DNA from: Dehalococcoidales bacterium
GTDB lineage: Bacteria > Chloroflexota > Dehalococcoidia > Dehalococcoidales > RBG-16-60-22
NCBI GenBank assembly: GCA_030603605.1
Contig: JAUVXN010000021.1
Span: forward strand, 1-15,640
DNA: 15,640 nucleotides
Direction: 5' to 3'
Both the position numbers and the translations under genes were made by a program. This document shows, piece by piece, positions 1-5,632 of the stretch. The notes beneath the pieces are model-generated. The model did no database searches. It was given only the letters and a program-made list of their open reading frames with translations, and was not told the origin of the DNA. Every line of letters starts with the position of its first letter. Within the stretch, counting starts at the first letter, position 1.

Positions 1-546
1 CTAGCCATTCCCGTGGTGCTAACTCATGAACCCGGGGGAACCTCAATCGGCAGGAGAGTAGCTCGCTGGCTTAAGTGGGCACAGGATATAAATATAGCAC
101 CGGTAACTGAGCTAATACTGTTTAATGTTTCCCGTGCTCAACTGGTCATTGAAGTAATCCAGACTGGTCTGGAAAGCGGTAAGGTGGTTATCTGCGACCG
201 CTATGCCGACTCGACCACTGCCTATCAGAGCTACGGGCGGGGACTTGATTCAGAAATGGTCAATGCGGTCAATAATGCCGCTACTCGGGGATTAACCCCT
301 GCCCTGACCGTTCTGCTGGATATGCCCGTCGAGGCAGGACTTGCCCGTAAGAAAGATAAAAAACGGGACCGCTTTGAGCAGGAGGATATAGCCTTTCACC
401 GGCGGGTGAGGAAAGGCTACCTTGAACTGGCGGCCAGTGAGCCAAAGCGCTGGCTGGTGTTGGATGCCACGCAGTCAAAAAGAAAAATAGCCGAGCTTAT
501 CTGGCAGAAGGTAAGCCAGCTTCTTTCAAGCCTAGGAAAAGTATAA
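1..546 (+). CDS. tmk: Thymidylate kinase, 5' end missing
   Basis: Thymidylate kinase phosphorylates dTMP to dTDP with ATP in the cytoplasm, a required step of dTTP synthesis. The reading frame is open from base 1, so the gene starts before the window; the GTG at 13 is not the real start. Visible family motifs are LTHEPGGT just after the edge (family form LTREPGGT, here with His for Arg), the CDRYADSTTAYQ segment (DRY..S..AYQ signature), and the LID/C-terminal region with DRFE and FHRRVRKGYLELA. About 180 residues are present; compared with the usual 205-210, roughly the first 25-30 residues with the P-loop are missing by window truncation. The TAA stop lies only 8 bases from the stop of the convergent methyltransferase gene, and no terminator separates them. 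The identification is firm from the motifs. Confidence 0.93.
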   Translation, partial: LAIPVVLTHEPGGTSIGRRVARWLKWAQDINIAPVTELILFNVSRAQLVIEVIQTGLESGKVVICDRYADSTTAYQSYGRGLDSEMVNAVNNAATRGLTPALTVLLDMPVEAGLARKKDKKRDRFEQEDIAFHRRVRKGYLELAASEPKRWLVLDATQSKRKIAELIWQKVSQLLSSLGKV

Positions 547-554
547 TCTTATTA

Positions 555-1184
555 TCAAGAGGTGACCTGGTATACCCAAACCTGATGGTACACGTCAGGC
601 TCTCCTTTAGGGAGTGTCTGGAACTTCTCGCTTGCCTCCACGAACTTCCACTTGCCCTCCGACTCCAGGGCTGCCTGCTTTTCCTTGAACCCATTTTTCT
701 CATATACATCGGGGCGCAGGGTGAAGACGATGTGCCCGCCGGGTCTGGTGATGCGAACCAGCTCATCAAGGGAACTGGCCGGGGCATGTCCCACGGTAAG
801 TACACCGGTGCTAACCACAGCGTCGAAGGAGTCGGTGGCGTAGTCTAAAGGCTCCCCCATGACCATCTGGTGGAGTTCCCGGTACAAGTTTTTCTTACGT
901 GCCTCCTCCAGCATGCCCGGAGATAGATCCATAGCCACCAAGTCGTGATAACCCAGTTCAACTAAAATCTCACCTATCAGACCGGTGCCGGCTCCGGCGT
1001 CCAGAATCCTTGCTGTCCTGGGTACGTGCCGGGCGAAGAACTCGGCAGTACGCTGTGGCCCCTGCCATTCAAAATCCTGCTCTAGCTCAGCGTCGTAGTC
1101 CTTGGCCCACTGGTCATAACGCTCCTCTAATTCCTGGTTGTTGCGGGAAGAGTAAATCCACTGGACCTTACTTTGCTTCTTCAT
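555..1184 (-). CDS. SAM-dependent methyltransferase, class I, METTL27/WBSCR27-like
   Basis: A 209-residue class I (Rossmann-fold) methyltransferase. Motif I is LDAGAGTG at residues 61-68, the acidic residue that usually holds the SAM ribose is D86 in AMDLSPGML, and motif IV-like DAVVSTGVL lies at 121-129, followed by RPGGHIVFT at 147-155. The stretch from SPGMLEEARKK through VLTVGHAP to RPGG resembles the METTL27 (WBSCR27) group, whose substrate is poorly defined, so no substrate is proposed. There is no signal peptide or membrane span, so it should be cytoplasmic. The ATG at 1184 is chosen because AAAGGAG (minus strand, + positions 1191-1197) sits 6 bases upstream and a TATAAT promoter lies just before it. 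It is convergent with tmk and appears to be a single-gene transcript. Confidence 0.85.
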   Translation of the reverse strand: MKKQSKVQWIYSSRNNQELEERYDQWAKDYDAELEQDFEWQGPQRTAEFFARHVPRTARILDAGAGTGLIGEILVELGYHDLVAMDLSPGMLEEARKKNLYRELHQMVMGEPLDYATDSFDAVVSTGVLTVGHAPASSLDELVRITRPGGHIVFTLRPDVYEKNGFKEKQAALESEGKWKFVEASEKFQTLPKGEPDVYHQVWVYQVTS

Positions 1185-1213
1185 TACGGTCTCCTTTCAG
1201 ATTAAAACGTGAT

Positions 1214-1242
1214 ATTATATCAACATTATTGCCTTTTTGCAA
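1214..1242 (-). promoter_or_regulatory. Sigma70-type promoter of the methyltransferase gene
   Basis: Read on the minus strand: -35 TTGCAA (1242-1237), a 17-base spacer, and a perfect -10 TATAAT (1219-1214). The predicted transcript starts near 1207, giving a short leader with AAAGGAG before the ATG at 1184. Spacing and -10 match are ideal; the -35 matches at 4 of 6 positions. Confidence 0.65.
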
Positions 1243-1395
1243 TCGCACCATTGGCTGGCTAAAATTACCTTCGGATTCTGGCAGCAAACGAGAGCTACTT
1301 GACAGACTTCAAATGCGGGTTGTGGTGTTTCGTGATAGAATAGAAGTTAAGAAAAATCTTTCCCATTGAGTCCGGTAGTAACTAAAGGTGCATCT

Positions 1396-1540
1396 CTACC
1401 TATCAAGGGGTAGAATTGGAGGAGAGTTAAAGAGAGGCGAAGCCACCAAATATATTTATAGGGAGTTCTAGAGGGACGAAGTCCCTCTAGCCTGACCAAT
1501 TCCCCCTCCCTTAACAAGGGAGAGGGATAAAGGGGGAGGG
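1396..1540. repeat. Intergenic hairpin repeat, copy A (two modules)
   Basis: Composite copy of a family seen four times here. The first module has a small inverted repeat (CTACC 1396-1400 with GGTAG 1409-1413), the shared 11-mer GAGTTAAAGAG (1424-1434) and GGC-GAA-GCC (1436-1444). The second module has ATAGGGAGTT (1458-1467), a perfect 10-base-pair inverted repeat with a GAA loop (arms 1468-1477 and 1481-1490), then a second hairpin CTCCCTT-AAC-AAGGGAG (1506-1522) and GGGATAAAGGGGG (1524-1536). It ends directly at the TTG start of rnhB. It has no coding capacity, so it is a REP/MITE-like non-autonomous element rather than a gene. Confidence 0.75.
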
Positions 1541-2176
1541 TTGCCAAATAGCTACCAAATACCGTCTTTTGTCGAAGAAAAAAACCTTGAGGCGCAGGGT
1601 TACCGGCTTATCGCCGGCGTGGACGAGGTGGGGAGGGGTGCTCTGGCGGGTCCGGTAGTGGCTGCGGCGGTCATCTTGCCTTGCAATATAAACGCCAACT
1701 GGCTGGGCGAAGTAAGAGAAAGTAAGCAATTGACCTCAGCCAGACGCGAGTTTTTCTCTCAACACCTTCAGGAGATAGCTATCTCAATAGGTACTGGCGT
1801 CTCCAGCCACGAAATAATAGATACCCGGGGGATAATCAAGGCAACACGGTCTGCGATGAAGCAGGCTATAGACCAGCTTTCACCTGCACCGCAGTGCCTT
1901 CTCATCGACTATATGCGATTGCCGGAATCGCCATTGCATCAGAAAGGGATAAAAAACGGGGATAGTCTATGCTTCTCTATTGCCTGTGCCTCCATTGTGG
2001 CTAAAGTAGCCCGTGACCACTTAATGGCGGAGCTTGATAAAATTTACCCTGGTTATGGATTGGCGGCGCACAAAGGCTATGGCACAAGGGAGCACCTTGC
2101 CTGCCTGCGTCGGCTGGGACCATCTCCCATCCATCGCCGCTCTTTCCAGCCACTCAGGGATTTAGTTCAAAGATAG
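1541..2176 (+). CDS. rnhB: Ribonuclease HII
   Basis: RNase HII cleaves the RNA strand of RNA-DNA hybrids and starts ribonucleotide excision repair by cutting 5' of single ribonucleotides in DNA. The 211 residues cover the whole domain: GVDEVGRG at 26-33 holds catalytic D28 and E29, D123 lies in LLIDYM, and D159 in ASIVAKVARD; the C-terminal GYGTREHL and GPSPIHRRSF blocks (179-202) are typical. The TTG at 1541 is the only normal start codon between an in-frame TGA at 1493 and the conserved core, so it is used, although its purine-rich upstream (AGGGGGAGGG) abuts the codon and belongs to repeat copy A. The gene lies alone between repeat copies A and B, so its transcription start is unclear. Confidence 0.93.
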   Translation: MPNSYQIPSFVEEKNLEAQGYRLIAGVDEVGRGALAGPVVAAAVILPCNINANWLGEVRESKQLTSARREFFSQHLQEIAISIGTGVSSHEIIDTRGIIKATRSAMKQAIDQLSPAPQCLLIDYMRLPESPLHQKGIKNGDSLCFSIACASIVAKVARDHLMAELDKIYPGYGLAAHKGYGTREHLACLRRLGPSPIHRRSFQPLRDLVQR

Positions 2177-2230
2177 TTTTTCAAGGAGGTTAAAAAAACT
2201 TCATCCTCTCAAAATCTGCATCCGTCGGGC

Positions 2231-2350
2231 GAGTTAAAGAGAGATGAGTTCCCAAACAGGCTCATAGGGAGTTGGAGAGGGGCGAAGCCCCTCTTAACAA
2301 AATTTCCCCCTCTCCTTGATTAAGGGGAAGGGGATAAAGGGGGTGAGGTT
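2231..2350. repeat. Intergenic hairpin repeat, copy B
   Basis: Second copy, between rnhB and yraN, same orientation as copy A. It has GAGTTAAAGAG (2231-2241), ATAGGGAGTT (2264-2273), a hairpin AGAGGGGC-GAA-GCCCCTCT (2276-2294), the tract CCCCCTCTCCTT with AAGGGGAAGGGG opposite, and GGGATAAAGGGGG (2331-2343). Against copy A the central hairpin differs by paired changes (A:T in A, G:C in B), so the stem is kept while the sequence changed. Confidence 0.75.
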
Positions 2351-2376
2351 GATAAACAACCTCTAATTCAAGAGCT

Positions 2377-2739
2377 ATGAAACGCCGAGATACTGGTATC
2401 CTGGGTGAGAAGCTAGCCGGGGATTTCCTCAAAAAACGAGGCTATCGCATTTATGAGACTAATTACCGCTGCCCTGAAGGCGAAGTTGATATCGTCGCTA
2501 GGCATAAAGATTCCCTGGTTTTTATCGAGGTGCGGAGTAAAAGGAGCCTGGAATTCGGCAGTCCTGAAGAGTCAATCACACCGACCAAGATGGAAAGGCT
2601 AAGGGCGGTGGCTGCTCACTACCGGCAAACTCATAATAATCTGCCTCCCTTATGGCGCATTGATGTTGTGGCGGTGGAGATAGACCGGAAGGGTAAGCCA
2701 TTGCGAATTGAACTCATTGAAAATGCGGTAGGCGAGTGA
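2377..2739 (+). CDS. yraN: YraN/UPF0102 family endonuclease-like protein
   Basis: A 120-residue member of the UPF0102 (YraN) family, a restriction-endonuclease-like fold protein commonly encoded next to rnhB in bacteria. Visible family marks are GEKLAGDFLKKRGYRI (10-25), N29-Y30 followed by GEVDIV (35-40), and the FIEVRSKR core (49-56), then FGSPEES and K71. E11, the GExD acid D38 and E51-V-R/K layout are those of a PD-(D/E)xK-type active site, but the biochemical role of the family is not well settled. Length is normal. The ATG at 2377 has only a weak AAGAG upstream. It follows rnhB by 200 bases, most of it taken up by repeat copy B, so the usual close rnhB-yraN link appears to have been split by that element. 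Confidence 0.9.
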   Translation: MKRRDTGILGEKLAGDFLKKRGYRIYETNYRCPEGEVDIVARHKDSLVFIEVRSKRSLEFGSPEESITPTKMERLRAVAAHYRQTHNNLPPLWRIDVVAVEIDRKGKPLRIELIENAVGE

Positions 2740-2770
2740 CCACAGGCTTGAGATTGCTCGGCAACCTGCC

Positions 2771-2826
2771 TCCTCTTTTAATAAGAGAGGTGATAGGGGA
2801 GAGTTAAAGAGCCCCGAAGCCCCCCT
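2771..2826. repeat. Intergenic hairpin repeat, short copy C
   Basis: Shortened copy holding only the first module: a small hairpin CTCTT-TTAAT-AAGAG (2773-2787), GATAGGGGA, the 11-mer GAGTTAAAGAG (2801-2811) and CCCCGAAGCCCC around 2812-2823. It lies between the tail-to-tail ends of yraN and the surface-protein gene, where it might also end transcription, although no T-run supports that directly. Confidence 0.6.
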
Positions 2827-2855
2827 AAGATTACCGATACACAATTGGCAAAGCT

Positions 2856-3986
2856 TTATTCAAATTTACGGCGGAAGGCGAAGAGCCAGAGAACTACGCC
2901 AACGACTATAGCCGTGGCAGCACCAAAGCCACCGATTAGCCACCAGTTAACTACTGGTGCTGGTATCGGCGCAGGTGCTGGAGCTGGTGCCGGTGTTGGT
3001 GGTGGAGGTGTAGGTGGTGGTGCCGGCGCAGGTGCTGGAGTTGGCGCCGGTGTTGGTGGTGGAGGAGGAGCCTCGGCTGCTTCTGCCGGTGCTGGCGGTG
3101 GAGCCGGCGTAGGTGCCGGTGCCGGCTTGACTGTAAATGTACCTGATAGACCATCGATATTTACTGTATAGCTTCCGTCAACATCACCGGTTGTGGTGAA
3201 GGTTACCTTTCGGCTGGATTGACCAGCCAAACTTGCTTGCTTGGTTTCTACCACTACATTATTTATCTTGAGAGTTACTTCGTAGCTACCAATGAGGTTA
3301 CCGGTGTTGGTGACAGTGACGCTGATGCTTACGCTTTCCCCGATATTGACCTCAGCAGGAGATATAATAAGGTCGCTGGTAGTAAAAGCAGCCGGGCGAG
3401 TGTGAGCGATGGCAGTGAAGGCGGTAAAGTGACTTACAGGAGCGCTGATGGTATCTGCTACCGGGTCAACAGTGGAAACCAGGTCAACCCATTCACCTAT
3501 CTCCTCATCAAATGTAGCAATGACCGAATACTTTTCAGCAACGCCCTCAGGTATATCATCCGGGTCATAGGCTAGGGTAATGGTTATTGGTGGGTCAAAT
3601 GTGGCTTCGTCTGGCCTAAAGTCATAAACTTTACCGAGGAAGACACTCGGTGGCGGAGCCGGTGGCTCTGTCATCGGGACTATAATTACCCCGGCTAGCG
3701 GGTCGCCCAACCTGTTTAAAGCCTTTGTGCCTATATTTATCGTTAGCCAGCATAGCTCGTCTTCTGATTCGGCAGTGGCATCTTTGGTGAATACTCCGTA
3801 CTCGTCAGTCTTGTCGCTGAACCAGGTGAAGGTAGGATGAGATGGTGTTCCAGCTGCCCCGGCACCCGCAGCACCATAACCGTTGGCGTAACAAAGTGTA
3901 GCTGGTGAGGCAAACCACAATGAACTGGCAATTATTAATACCAGAGCAAACATTGCTATCACTTTAGAATAACTCTTGTTCTTCAT
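2856..3986 (-). CDS. Secreted, membrane-anchored CARDB-domain surface protein
   Basis: A 376-residue predicted cell-surface protein. Residues 1-35 form a signal peptide (basic start, hydrophobic core at 9-26, likely cut near the ALCYAN/G region). Residues 50-195 are a beta-rich domain with a ZU5-like closing strand pattern (FDPPITITLAY, GEWVDLVSTVD, APVSHFTAF). Residues about 203-287 are a CARDB/Ig-like adhesion module (DLIISPAEVNIGESVSISV then VTVTNTGN). Residues 288-344 are a Pro/Ala stalk, and 346-370 a transmembrane span ending in FRRKFE, which places the C-terminus in the cytoplasm. The ATG at 3986 has GGGAGG 8 bases upstream. It lies 81 bases after the HTH-TPR gene on the same strand, so the two may be co-transcribed. 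The ligand is not known; the domain names are pattern-based judgements. Confidence 0.8.
   Translation of the reverse strand: MKNKSYSKVIAMFALVLIIASSLWFASPATLCYANGYGAAGAGAAGTPSHPTFTWFSDKTDEYGVFTKDATAESEDELCWLTINIGTKALNRLGDPLAGVIIVPMTEPPAPPPSVFLGKVYDFRPDEATFDPPITITLAYDPDDIPEGVAEKYSVIATFDEEIGEWVDLVSTVDPVADTISAPVSHFTAFTAIAHTRPAAFTTSDLIISPAEVNIGESVSISVTVTNTGNLIGSYEVTLKINNVVVETKQASLAGQSSRKVTFTTTGDVDGSYTVNIDGLSGTFTVKPAPAPTPAPPPAPAEAAEAPPPPPTPAPTPAPAPAPPPTPPPPTPAPAPAPAPIPAPVVNWWLIGGFGAATAIVVGVVLWLFAFRRKFE
2955..3125 (-). repeat. Low-complexity Pro/Ala-coding tract
   Basis: Codes for the 57-residue Pro/Ala stalk of the surface protein (residues 288-344). On the plus strand it reads as runs of GGTGC, GGTGGT and GGCGCA units that are repeated imperfectly. 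It also creates a spurious Gly/Ala-rich frame on the plus strand. Tracts like this tend to change length by slippage or recombination. Confidence 0.8.
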
Positions 3987-4067
3987 ATCTCATTCCTCCC
4001 AAATCTATCGGCATTACAAGATTTTCATATCGTAAATAAATTGTGCTCTTTCCCGGGAGCCACCTGG

Positions 4068-4919
4068 TCATTTTTGAAGGCTGGGGTCAAGCTCCATTGC
4101 CTTGTCATAGTCGGCAATAGCTTGTTCATATTGTTCCAACTCAATATAAGCCCAGCCCCGATTGTTATAGGCGAGAGCAAGGCCAGAGTCAAGCTCTATC
4201 GCCTTGGTGCAATCGGCAATACCTTGTTCATACTGTCCTAACCGTATGTAAGCCCAGCCCCGGTTGGTATAAGCGAGGGCAAGGCTGGAGTCAAGCTCTA
4301 TCGCTTTATCGCAATCGGCAATAGCTTGTTCATATTGTTCCAACTCGATATAGGCCCAGCCCCGATTGTTATAGGCGAGAGCGAAGCTAGGGTCAAGCTC
4401 TATTGCCTTGCTGAAGGCTACTATTGCTTTATCGTATTCCTCATTGTTATTGTAGGCAATGCCCTCATTGTTGGCGGCAATAGCTGTATCCGTGGTGGTC
4501 GGTGCGATAAACCAAAATGCGGCACCGATTACTATTACCAGAATAACTGCTATTACTCCCCTGGCAAAGTTTTTAAGGGGTAATGGTTGCTTAGGTACAG
4601 CTGCACCCTTTTCACTCGGCGCCCCGATTTTTTTCCGGGTGCGTTCCGACCTTAAGAGTTGTAATGCCTTTCGGTTCTTCAGTATCTGGGCTATGTCAGA
4701 CGGGATTCTGCCGGCTAGAGTGATGAACTCATCTTTGTCGGCATTTAAGGCCTCAGCCAATTGCAGTATTACCCTCTCGCTGGGAGGTGGTAATACTCCG
4801 TTTTCAATTTTGCTAAGGTAAGTAAAGTCAACATTGACTCTATCAGCAAGCTCGCGCTGGGTCAGGCGAGCCTGAATCCGTAACTCTCTTAACCTTGCTC
4901 CAAATTCTCTAGCTTCCAT
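4068..4919 (-). CDS. XRE-type HTH / single membrane span / TPR protein
   Basis: A 283-residue three-part protein. Residues 4-70 are a Cro/C1 (XRE) helix-turn-helix (LTQRELADRVNVDFTYLSKIENG is its core, 19-41). Residues 71-117 are a basic linker, and 118-139 a membrane span with K116 and R120 in front. Residues 146-281 are four TPRs of exactly 34 residues (146-179, 180-213, 214-247, 248-281). The positive-inside rule places the HTH in the cytoplasm and the TPRs outside, the layout of RodZ, but it has TPRs where RodZ has its own periplasmic domain. It could sense or scaffold outside proteins and regulate DNA or bind a cytoskeletal partner; the function is not known. A good promoter precedes it, and the downstream same-strand gene codes for a surface protein. 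The Shine-Dalgarno is weak (AAGGG). It ends near the extreme C-terminus of TPR4, so there is no further domain. Confidence 0.85.
   Translation of the reverse strand: MEAREFGARLRELRIQARLTQRELADRVNVDFTYLSKIENGVLPPPSERVILQLAEALNADKDEFITLAGRIPSDIAQILKNRKALQLLRSERTRKKIGAPSEKGAAVPKQPLPLKNFARGVIAVILVIVIGAAFWFIAPTTTDTAIAANNEGIAYNNNEEYDKAIVAFSKAIELDPSFALAYNNRGWAYIELEQYEQAIADCDKAIELDSSLALAYTNRGWAYIRLGQYEQGIADCTKAIELDSGLALAYNNRGWAYIELEQYEQAIADYDKAMELDPSLQK
4077..4484 (-). repeat. Four tandem 102-base TPR-coding units
   Basis: Four in-phase units: 4383-4484, 4281-4382, 4179-4280 and 4077-4178. Units 2 and 4 differ at only about 10 of 102 positions by eye, sharing uninterrupted runs of about 32 and 29 bases, while unit 3 between them is less like either. 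This pattern points to recent internal duplication or gene conversion. Confidence 0.85.
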
Positions 4920-4947
4920 CCTATGCCCTTAATTTTAAAGATAGTGT

Positions 4948-4976
4948 ATTTTAATCTATGTTGAGTAAAAATTCAA
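4948..4976 (-). promoter_or_regulatory. Sigma70-type promoter of the HTH-TPR gene
   Basis: Read on the minus strand: -35 TTGAAT (4976-4971), 17-base spacer, -10 TAAAAT (4953-4948), in an AT-rich region. The start would lie near 4941, about 20 bases before the ATG at 4919. It would drive the HTH-TPR gene and possibly the surface-protein gene. Confidence 0.6.
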
Positions 4977-5070
4977 GTAGTTTTTTGAATTAAATCATTA
5001 AAAAATTGTGAAATTAGTGTAAAGAATGCTGAGTTATATTGGAGTTGAGCTGTGATAAATATAATCGTTT

Positions 5071-5110
5071 CCCCCTCCCCTTACCAAATGGTAAGACCCT
5101 AATGGGTGGG
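5071..5110. repeat. Diverged hairpin repeat relative, copy D
   Basis: CCCCCTCCCCTTA (5071-5083) matches the second module of copies A and B. It is followed by a perfect inverted repeat CTTACC-AAAT-GGTAAG (5080-5095) and a second small one ACCC-TAAT-GGGT (5096-5107). It lies in the divergent region between the HTH-TPR gene and thiD2. It lacks GAGTTAAAGAG and CGAAG, so its membership in the family is less sure. Confidence 0.45.
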
Positions 5111-5138
5111 GTCAATAAAAAATCAAGCTTCCTTTACC

Positions 5139-5167
5139 TTTATTCAATAAGCTGACTATGCTAGAAT
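5139..5167 (+). promoter_or_regulatory. Extended -10 promoter of thiD2-translin
   Basis: -10 TAGAAT (5162-5167) preceded by TGC (extended -10), 17 bases after a weak -35 TTTATT (5139-5144). The start would lie near 5174, giving a leader of only about 15 bases before the ATG at 5189. No room exists for a TPP riboswitch after this start. Confidence 0.45.
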
Positions 5168-5188
5168 TAACCCTGAGGCATTGAAGGC

Positions 5189-5632
5189 ATGTCCGAAATA
5201 TCAAGTCAAACATTGCGCATTATTGATGCCAACCTCAATCGTATTGGCGAGGGGCTTCGTGTCCTTGAGGACATCGCCCGCCTGCTGCTTGATGATGCTG
5301 ACTTAAGCCAGCAGCTCAAGGATATGCGGCACGAGATGGTAAAAGTCGACTTATCGCTTGAACAGCAATTTCTCAAGGCAAGAAACTCGGAAGGTGACGT
5401 TGGCATTTACCTTGAAGCATCTAACGAGAAAAAGTATAAAGAACTCTCGACAACACTGGTGGCTAATGCCCGAAGAGCCCAGGAAGCAATGAGAGTCTTG
5501 GAAGAACTGGCTAAAAATCCGGGTGTACCCTTAGAATCGGATAGATTCAAACGGGCTCGGTTCGCTCTCTATACGATAGAAAAAGAATTATTCTCCAAAT
5601 TGATGCAATGGGATAAGGCAAAAGGTGACTAA
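5189..5632 (+). CDS. thiD2: ThiD2-type HMP-P kinase (stand-alone domain)
   Basis: A 147-residue protein matching the ThiD2 domain known as a free protein or as the N-terminal part of ThiD2-ThiE fusions. The family is reported as a strict hydroxymethylpyrimidine-phosphate kinase that makes HMP-PP for thiamin synthesis and does not act on free HMP. Supporting sequence: DANLNRIGEGLRVLED (13-28), MRHEM (46-50), a GDVG (69-72), and NARRAQEAMRVLEE (93-106). The first and last of these also resemble one another (see findings). No ThiE part is attached and thiE is not in the window. The ATG at 5189 has TGAGG about 10 bases upstream. The stop overlaps the start of the translin gene by 8 bases, so the two are a pair. 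The assignment rests on motif recognition, not on a search. Confidence 0.8.
   Translation: MSEISSQTLRIIDANLNRIGEGLRVLEDIARLLLDDADLSQQLKDMRHEMVKVDLSLEQQFLKARNSEGDVGIYLEASNEKKYKELSTTLVANARRAQEAMRVLEELAKNPGVPLESDRFKRARFALYTIEKELFSKLMQWDKAKGD

Larger units (their letters stand above)
1185..1540. other. Intergenic stretch between methyltransferase gene and rnhB
   Basis: This 356-base gap holds the minus-strand promoter (1214-1242) and the hairpin repeat copy A (1396-1540). The remainder, about 1243-1395, shows no convincing gene. A TTGACA hexamer at 1299-1304 has no -10 at a usable distance. No clear promoter for rnhB is visible in it. Confidence 0.6.

Noticed and set aside
585..848. Plus-strand frames opposite the methyltransferase gene
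   Set aside because: They are opposite-strand shadows of a well-supported gene with motif I, ribosome site and promoter.
1299..1341. TTGACA (1299-1304) and TAGAAT (1336-1341) as an rnhB promoter
   Set aside because: The spacer is about 31 bases, far beyond 16-19, so it is not a functional pair by sequence.
2845..3171. Plus-strand Gly/Ala-rich frame of 108 codons
   Set aside because: It is the reverse complement of the Pro/Ala stalk of the minus-strand surface protein; its low complexity and lack of a ribosome site mark it as a shadow.
5018..5188. TPP riboswitch before thiD2
   Set aside because: The likely promoter leaves only about 15 bases of leader, and no THI-box elements were recognised in the gap.
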